This document shows, piece after piece, positions 58,001 through 64,000 of a stretch of 64,000 nt of DNA (its first letter is position 1; the number at the start of each line of letters is the position of its first letter). Source of the DNA: Sequoia sempervirens. Its lineage: Eukaryota; Streptophyta; Pinopsida; Cupressales; Cupressaceae. The DNA is taken from positions 571,855,778-571,919,777 of the forward strand of contig VDFB02193867.1 of assembly GCA_007258455.2 (NCBI GenBank). The letters run 5' to 3'. The notes beneath the pieces were generated by a model, which saw only the letters and a program-made list of their open reading frames with translations, searched no databases and had not been told where the DNA came from. The position numbers and the translations under genes are program-made.

Positions 58001-58778
58001 ATATCAAACGATTGCCAACTTTTGTGCCTAGAGTACCAATCTATTTTAGTCCTTGTTTATTGGATCTCATAGCACAAGAGTAAATAACATATGATGACAT
58101 ATAAAAACATATGGTTTTGGGGAATGTAGTAATTTGTTCATGCAACCTATCGCTTATCAATTTTCCCCAATGCAATTCTACTGGGATTTCTATCATTTGA
58201 GATATTATTACAAACATCTAGGGTTCAAACCTACTTGCATCTCTTAAACCAACTACTCTACTTAGCAAAGTTATTATGTCTTGCATTTCTTGTTTAAATT
58301 CATACCTCTGAATTACTTTAATCTGTGGTGGGATTGGTTGTTGGCACCATTGGGTGCTCATAATTTCTCTGTTGCATTCTTCAACACTCTAATATGTCTT
58401 GGCCTTTGCTTTCATGTCAACATTGTACATCCTAGTGTAGGAGGGGAGACCAAATGTACACATAATTCCATTCTGAGACAAGTCCGCATAAGTTCTTCCT
58501 TCCTTTTCAACAATCCTTTTGGCTGGATTATAATAATTGATACATTGCATTACTAATTATGGAGCTTCCATCGTTGGTGGAAACCCTCCTGCAGGAAGTA
58601 GCCCATTTAATACGACATTCTTAGTACATTGGGTAGCATTTTCTTGGAGTAGACGTGAATGAATTTCAATGTTAGAAGACCATCCCATGTGGGTATCTGT
58701 AACCACCACATTAATGGGCACTACCTAGGAGTTGCAGTATTTGAACTCGTCCTCTGTTCTTGATTCAAAAGTGCTCAT
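55014..58778 (-). pseudogene. Large unknown protein-coding relic, about 1,250 codons
   Basis: Open segments at 57,747-57,938, 57,036-57,419, 55,737-56,141 and 55,014-55,568 all share one frame with an ATG at 58,778 (MSTFESRTEDEFKYC). The frame slips only between about 56,290 and 56,560. Around a dozen stops interrupt it, many where Trp fits (for example before ELVR and after LVRX). The N-terminal half looks globular (GWYVQFLNYSYIGMEGFDGH); the middle has KKKRKTSK and KPRRREK basic patches; the C-terminal third is coiled-coil (EELEEIKVNLNATVSRVHEY, FKDWIERINRDPIQ). I see no protease, RT, RNase H, integrase or transposase motif. Function unknown. Confidence 0.65.
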
Positions 58779-59950
58779 TTTCAATGTAATGTGCTTTGAA
58801 ATTTTCCAAATATTTGTCTATATGTGTGAGTCAGGGTTAAATTTGACCAAACATTACATTTTATAAATTTTTTGAATCATTTTGATCAAGCTTAACAACT
58901 CAGAGGAAAATTAATATCCCAATTTTTCAGAATGAGAAAATACCATCATCAAAATTTCCTATCCTTATAAATTATTGTTAATAAATTAGTTAATCAAAGT
59001 GTACTTGGTTCTGGTTAAAATGGTGACTCTTCAAAGTATAATTTGGAAACCATTGGATAGCTACAACTTAGTTTCTTAATATTTTACCGCTGCTAGAGTG
59101 CCAAAGTAGCTTCGTCAATTCAATGTCTTTAGAAAGTTCGTGATATGATGTGAAGTGGAGTGTTGTAAAAGCAAACACACGCTTGAGATGGTGCCAAGTA
59201 CATAGGTAGTTCGCCACCTTCATTAATTACTTGTTATTTTGCATTAATTCCTAAAATAAAGGTGTAATCATTATGGATTATGGTTCCACTATCAAACACC
59301 TATATTTTTTGTTGGCTCGCCATGCAAAAAAAATGGCACGGTGATTATTCATGGTAGTTGCTTGTCATGCCAATTTTATATAGGATATATGAAAAAAATG
59401 ATATGAAATTAATGATGATCACTGGGGTTACAATTTCTGATAATGCCTTTGAGAATATTTGTATAACACCGAGATCATATAAAAAAACTTCTCGAGAAAA
59501 GAGAAAGAAAGGAAAAGAAAGAAAACAAACGGAACCGGAGAAATAAAACCTGGAAACCAAAACCAAAGGATATTCTTGAAAACATTACAAAGAAAAATTT
59601 TTGGTTTATGAATTTTACGTTAAAGAAAAAAATAAGGCACCAGACTCCAATAAAAGAGAAAATTACTAGGTTTATACAATTCGATTAGAAAAAATACTGG
59701 GCGGAGTTAAAGTTATTTAAAGACACAAACTTTTCAACCCACGTAGGACTACGATATTCCAGTTTTTGGCAACAAAATAAACAAAAATGTCATATCGAAC
59801 CACTGAAATACTGGGTGGTAAAGTATATAACCAAAGCGGCCAAGTGAAATTGAGGGACAACTAATATTCAGTCAATCATCGATTAAAACCATGCCGTAGA
59901 GGACAAAAACAACAAAGCAAAAAAGGAAAAGAAAAAAAAAGGGGGGGGTC
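58779..59950. other. Non-coding flank upstream of the large relic
   Basis: AT-rich with no convincing gene. It may hold the promoter or LTR of the large relic, but no paired repeat with 53,901-55,013 was found. A G run (59,940-59,948) follows an A-rich stretch. Confidence 0.4.
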
Positions 59951-61802
59951 CACATTTTTCCAAGAAGAAAAATGGGGTATGTTGAGAGACTACACAACAC
60001 TAATGTCATCCACAAAGTGACAAATGCATCATATGGAAGAAGAAGGCTGCACTGAAATCCAAGAAAAAGAAAAATGCAAATGAATAATGCCAATGTATGC
60101 CCCCACTTTAAAGGAATTGCTACACACCGTTCTGTGAGCAATTAATTTAAAGTAGCAAAATGAAAAATGCAAAAACAAACAAGACATGAGAGCCAACTTG
60201 GAAATCCCTATGCTAAGTCATACATTTTCAAGTAAGGTTGTGTCATGCAAAGGAAAGAGGAACAAAAGAAAGAGGGGTTGCCCCCAAAAAGGAACACACC
60301 AAACACATAAGGGATCTATGGATTTGGGGTCAGTATGTTCGTTGCTACAATGTTTTGATTAAAGAGCTCAGAACTGTCATTATTCCCCAAATACACATAG
60401 AACTAGAAGAATGGCACAAAGAGAGTGAAAACAAAAGAAAAAGAAAATCTGTATTGGGTCAACATGGAAGAGACATGGGATGTTGCAACGCTTGGCATCA
60501 TCCCCAAAAGGAAAATAGAAGTAAATGGAAATGGAAATGAAAATGAAAAAGGTTTTGGGTCAACATGAGAGAAACGTTTTGGTCTCAATGCCTTGCATCA
60601 TCCCCAAAAGGAAAACACAAAACAAAGGAAAAAGAAAGTAAAAGGACCTTTTGGGTCAACATGAGAGAGACATTGTGGTCTCAATGCCTAGCATCATCCC
60701 CAAAAGGAAAACACAAAACAAAAGCGAAAAAGAAAAGGAGGGTATGTGTAGGATCATCATGGAAAAAATAGGCCCTTAAGTGGCAAAAAATTCAGAAAAA
60801 TCAGAGTTAGGCAACTTCACGTAAAAATTTGAATAAGTTATCTATATTATTTCAAAAATATGTAAGAATATAATTTGTAGCAAATTAAATGTAGTTTCTA
60901 AACTACTAGGTTTATTTAAAAAAAAAATCTATTTGGTGAAAATTTGAAATTTCAATGCAGTAGTACTTAAATTTCAAGAAAAAAAAAGTAGGCGTCTGTC
61001 TGACCACCCTAACCACAATAAAATGATAATATTTGTTATAATATTTTAGATATAAGTAGAGGACTCATGTTTCGATGTGATACATATTTTTTTGTAATTT
61101 TTTTTCAAGTAAATAATTAATTATGAGTTTTTTATTATAACTTTTTAAAAATAAAAAATCTCGTATGTCTGACCACCTTAATTTAGTCAAAACTTCATGA
61201 AATTCATTTTTTCTAATCCTATAGTATGCAAAGCATAAAATGTGATGCATGTTTCAGATTCAAAAAATGTAATACTTTTTGAAAGCTATAGATGTTTTTC
61301 AATCACCTATCAATTAAGACTTTAGTTGTAATTCAAATAGAAAATGAATAATAATTATTTATTAAATTCAAAGTAAAGCATAATTTATATTGGTGGAAAG
61401 ATGATAATCTCCTTTAAAACCCTTTTTGTTTCATCAATTTTGGGTTAAAAAAAGTCATCAGCCACATACCCATCATATCGCCACTTTTTGGCCCATCATG
61501 ATCTTGCACACATCTAGGACCTTTTGGGTCAACATGGAAAAGGCATAGGGAATCTCAACGCTTTGCGTCATCCCCAAAAGGAAAACACAAGATAAAAATG
61601 AAAGGGAAAAGTGATGTATGAAATATAGAAGAATGAAGGTACAAATAAAGGAATTGCACATAGAGAGAACATCAAATGTTATGTCATAGGGGAACACAAT
61701 ATGCACATGAAAATACAAAAGGAAAAAAATGCAAAGGACTAGTAAGGTAGATGCAAGTCAACTGTCAAGCAAGTCATCTACCTCCCAATCTCAATCGATA
61801 TG
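59951..61802 (-). mobile_element. Further internal region of the LTR-C / E1 family
   Basis: 60,090-60,240 (ATGCCCCCACTTTAAAG.. and TTGGAAATCCCTATGC) matches 46,630-46,740, and the end CAAGTCATCTACCTCCC (61,770) matches 46,797-46,815. It contains the tandem array at 60,447-61,590. It is cut at 61,802 by LTR-E3. A region of different character (60,772-61,491) interrupts the array. Confidence 0.5.
60447..61590 (+). repeat. Tandem array of an approximately 100-bp unit, four copies
   Basis: Each copy runs from TTTTGGGTCAACATG through CTCAATGCCTTGCATC to CCCCAAAAGGAAAACACAA. Copies begin near 60,453, 60,552, 60,648 and 61,526. The fourth is separated from the others by about 720 bp of unrelated sequence. 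The frames through them are by-products of the repeat. Confidence 0.85.
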
Positions 61803-63118
61803 TGTAACTGAGGGTAATTTCTAGGTATTAGATTAGATCAATTAAATTGAAAGCAAAATGATAAAAACCCAAAGTAGCTACAAAACACAATGGAAATACA
61901 TGAAAGAACGATTATACCTGATCGCTGAAGTCTCCATGATTCATTTTTGTAGCACCTTCTTACTTGCTGGATAATGTGGCCCTCAGATTTGTTGTGCGAG
62001 CAAAATCTAGAAATTGTCTAAGTCCTACAAAAAGCTTTGAAGGATTTTCTATGTCTAAATGCCTATGTCTATTGCCAATGCCTATGTCTAAAACAAATAT
62101 CAAAATTGATCAAATGACTATATTGAATACTAAAATTGCCTATGACAATAAATGAGTAAGTAAATAAATGCCTATAATAACTATGCAAAATGTCAGCATG
62201 TGTGTGTGTGTTTGTGTGTAATCGAAAAGTGAGAAGAAGATGGCATTTTATAGAAAAGGCCATTTCGAATGGATGGACGAGATAAATTGATGATGAGAAC
62301 CTAAAATGAGCGATCCAGATTAAACCTGAGAATCCCTAATTAGGGTTAGGGAAAAATCCTTAATCGGACGGTCAGAATAAAATTAGATCAACGGTGGAGA
62401 ATAAATGAGACAAATTAATTAGAAAATAAAGATTTTCAAAAAATCAAGAAGATAAGATTGCCCGATTTTCCAGATTCAAAAAATCAAAGAGATAAGATTT
62501 GGACTGAAGATAAGATTTGGAAAATCAAGAATCTACCCGATTACTTGATTTTTGGAAGATTAGTTACTAATTTGAATTAAAATAATTCAAATTATGGATT
62601 TTATGAGATAATAAATAATCTTTTTCAGATTATTTATCAAAAAGGACTGATAGTTAAGATTGACATGACATTTTAAATAATTTAATTTATTTAAAATGAG
62701 AAGAATATTAATTGACAATTAAATAATTAAATTTAATTATTTAATTTAGTAGATAAAACTAATTAATTAAATAAATTAATCCATTTATTTAATTAAGACA
62801 ATCGGTGACATATTAAATAAATAAATAACATTTATTTATTTAATAATCAAGAAGAATTAAATGCAAAAAGGGAATTAAATAAATTAAGAAATTTATTTAA
62901 TTAAGGGAAGACTTAGTTAATGACGTATTTAATAAATAAATGAAATTTATTTATTTAATAATCATGAAGAATAAATGACATGAATTAATTAAATAATTAT
63001 GAATTATTTAATCAATAGTCGAATATGGACCAAGGACATAATTAAATGTCACAATTATGCTAGGATGAAAGTGGTAAAAATGAAGCTTGCAGGCCTAGGT
63101 CATTTTTAGGTGTCTACA
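61803..63118 (-). mobile_element. LTR-E3, gypsy-type LTR with AT-rich U3
   Basis: 1,316 bp. On the minus strand it starts TGTAGACACC at 63,118 after the polypurine tract AAAGAGGGGCAAAA and ends CCTCAGTTACA at 61,803. The U3 (62,640-63,010) is an array of TTAATTATTTAA and TTATTTATTTAAT words like those at 1-180. A TATA box (62,246-62,252) follows, then (CA)n and a leader in which GACATAGGCATT repeats. The GGTTTGACCAAGG stem-loop and paired palindromes of the other LTRs are absent. Confidence 0.75.
62246..62252 (-). promoter_or_regulatory. TATA box of LTR-E3
   Basis: The minus strand reads TATAAAA in TTTTCTATAAAATGCC, almost the same context as the LTR-A TATA box (TTTTCTATAAAAGGAG). Confidence 0.5.
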
Positions 63119-63648
63119 TTTTGCCCCTCTTTGTCATAATGTCGCTTGTCGTGTTGTGACAAAGAAAAATAAGCCAAGAATATGCCCCAGCAAGGGTATG
63201 GAGTATCATTGTCCCCTCAGGAAATTTTCAAATTTTGGGTCGGCGACAGAAAAATTTGCAAAGGGTCCCGATAAATCAATTTGCTGACCAGAAAAACAAT
63301 GGCGCAGTCGGTTTCACATTTTGACATGTTTAAAACAACTAACGAGGAAGTCAAAGGTGTTCGAATGAGCCTCCAGTATTGACTTTGTTTGAAAAATGTC
63401 ATTTTGACCTTATAAATAGGTTGACAAAGGGGTTAAAGTCAATTCACTTTTACTATTTACCTTGTGAAATTTGAGAGCTCAGAGCAAAAGGCACAGCAGC
63501 GAGGATGGTTATTCCAGTGTCAAAGCACTACGGGGAGATCGTGAGGACCTTCAGACGGCCAAAGGGCTCAGATCCGACGATATGTACCCTTAACTTACTT
63601 TGTCATTTTATCTATTTGCATGTCATTTGTAGTTTTCTAGGGTAGTCA
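63119..63648 (-). mobile_element. Internal 3' region of the LTR-E3 element
   Basis: Contains the polypurine tract (63,119-63,133) and an inverted repeat CTTTGTCA..TGACAAAG (63,129-63,164) in the same place as the stem-loops of E1 and C. The rest has no coding frame. The element continues beyond the window. Confidence 0.55.
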
Positions 63649-64000
63649 ACATCTGTGCCACGACGCATATGCATTCGCGTAAGCCGCAATTTCCTTCGCA
63701 TGTGACGCATTTGATGCATTGCGACACAAGTGCAAAGATAAAATAGGGTGCAGCGGTGGGTTGCGCCGCATTTGAAAAATCCCGCGACGCATTTGACATA
63801 TCGCGTCGCAATTAAAGGTTTGAACGCCGCAACTGTCATATTGCAATGCACTCGCTTTTTTGACCAACGCAACTGCCAAGTCATGTCACACTCGTTATGT
63901 TGAGATGCAATTGAAAATCTGTGATGCAAGTGTTGTAATGCGACGCAATTGATATGTTGAGACGTAGTTGACTTTTCACGATGCAAGTGACTTGTTGTGA
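63649..64000. repeat. Degenerate 20-bp tandem array
   Basis: About 16 loosely conserved units of the type GAYGCAANTGAYNTNTTG, for example GACGCATTTGACATATCGC, GACGCAATTGATATGTTGA and GATGCAAGTGACTTGTTGTG. It runs to the window edge. CpG is unusually frequent compared with the rest of the window. Overlapping frames here are repeat artefacts. Confidence 0.7.

Noticed and set aside
55014..58778. Functional host gene
   Set aside because: About a dozen in-frame stops and a frame slip, no plausible intron structure to skip them, and placement inside LTR-element sequence.
60447..60740. Possible CRISPR array
   Set aside because: The sequence is plant nuclear DNA; units are contiguous, about 100 bp, without unique spacers of constant length.
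60238..60771. Plus-strand frames of 100 and 68 codons with repeated FWVNMRET and ASSPKGKHKTK words
   Set aside because: The repetition follows the DNA tandem unit and each frame only crosses it; no start context or family.
63612..63986. Minus-strand 124-codon Cys/His-rich frame
   Set aside because: It is a read-through of the 20-bp minisatellite; three overlapping frames look alike for the same reason.

Overview
The window reads as intergenic plant nuclear DNA from a large, retrotransposon-rich genome. A gymnosperm is my guess from the age and depth of the retroelement nesting, but this is inference. I found no intact host gene and no intact retroelement gene. Almost everything I can name is a decayed LTR retrotransposon of the Ty1/copia or Ty3/gypsy type. 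Stops commonly replace Trp, Gln or Arg codons, the pattern expected from long-term cytosine deamination.

Left part (1-22,540). This is a five-level nest, dated by who interrupts whom. A minus-strand chromovirus-like Ty3/gypsy pol (18,975-22,540) is cut by copia-0 (minus; LTR 17,543-18,974, gag at 17,197-17,489 and 1,970-2,503). The gag of copia-0 is split by a solo LTR, 'LTR-B' (2,504-3,415 plus 16,664-17,196, duplication TTTTC). LTR-B is split by copia-1 (minus, 3,416-16,658). The reverse transcriptase gene of copia-1 is split by copia-2 (plus, 5,906-13,099, duplication GTTTC). Another LTR of the LTR-B superfamily (LTR-A) fills 1-1,407. The gypsy RT gene separately carries a 444-bp insertion with a 5S rRNA-derived core.

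Middle (22,541-43,860). There are probable gypsy and copia LTR remains, an AT microsatellite, an inverted pair of LTR fragments (27,523-28,490), and copia-4 (plus, 28,720-34,429), which is a relative of copia-0. LTR-D is at 34,430-35,345 and a small Tork-like gag remnant with two LTR-like flanks at 35,931-37,720. A plus-strand gypsy gag (38,260-38,669 and 42,306-43,197) is split by a non-autonomous minus-strand LTR element (38,670-42,305). That element's only reading frames are acidic or coiled-coil.

Right part (43,861-64,000). Minus-strand gypsy-type LTRs lie at 43,861-45,734 (LTR-E1), 51,203-52,810 (LTR-C) and 61,803-63,118 (LTR-E3), each with a polypurine tract inside a stem-loop. A gypsy gag-protease remnant occupies 46,981-49,566. 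A single-frame, stop-riddled reading frame of about 1,250 codons with no family I recognise lies at 55,014-58,778. Two tandem arrays are present (60,447-61,590 and 63,649-64,000).

The most interesting thread is the LTR-A/B/C/D/E1 superfamily. Downstream of the TATA box these LTRs carry a GT-AG intron-like segment of about 150 bp with an internal stem-loop, followed by two palindromes 114-118 bp apart. LTR-B lacks exactly this segment, as if copied from spliced RNA.
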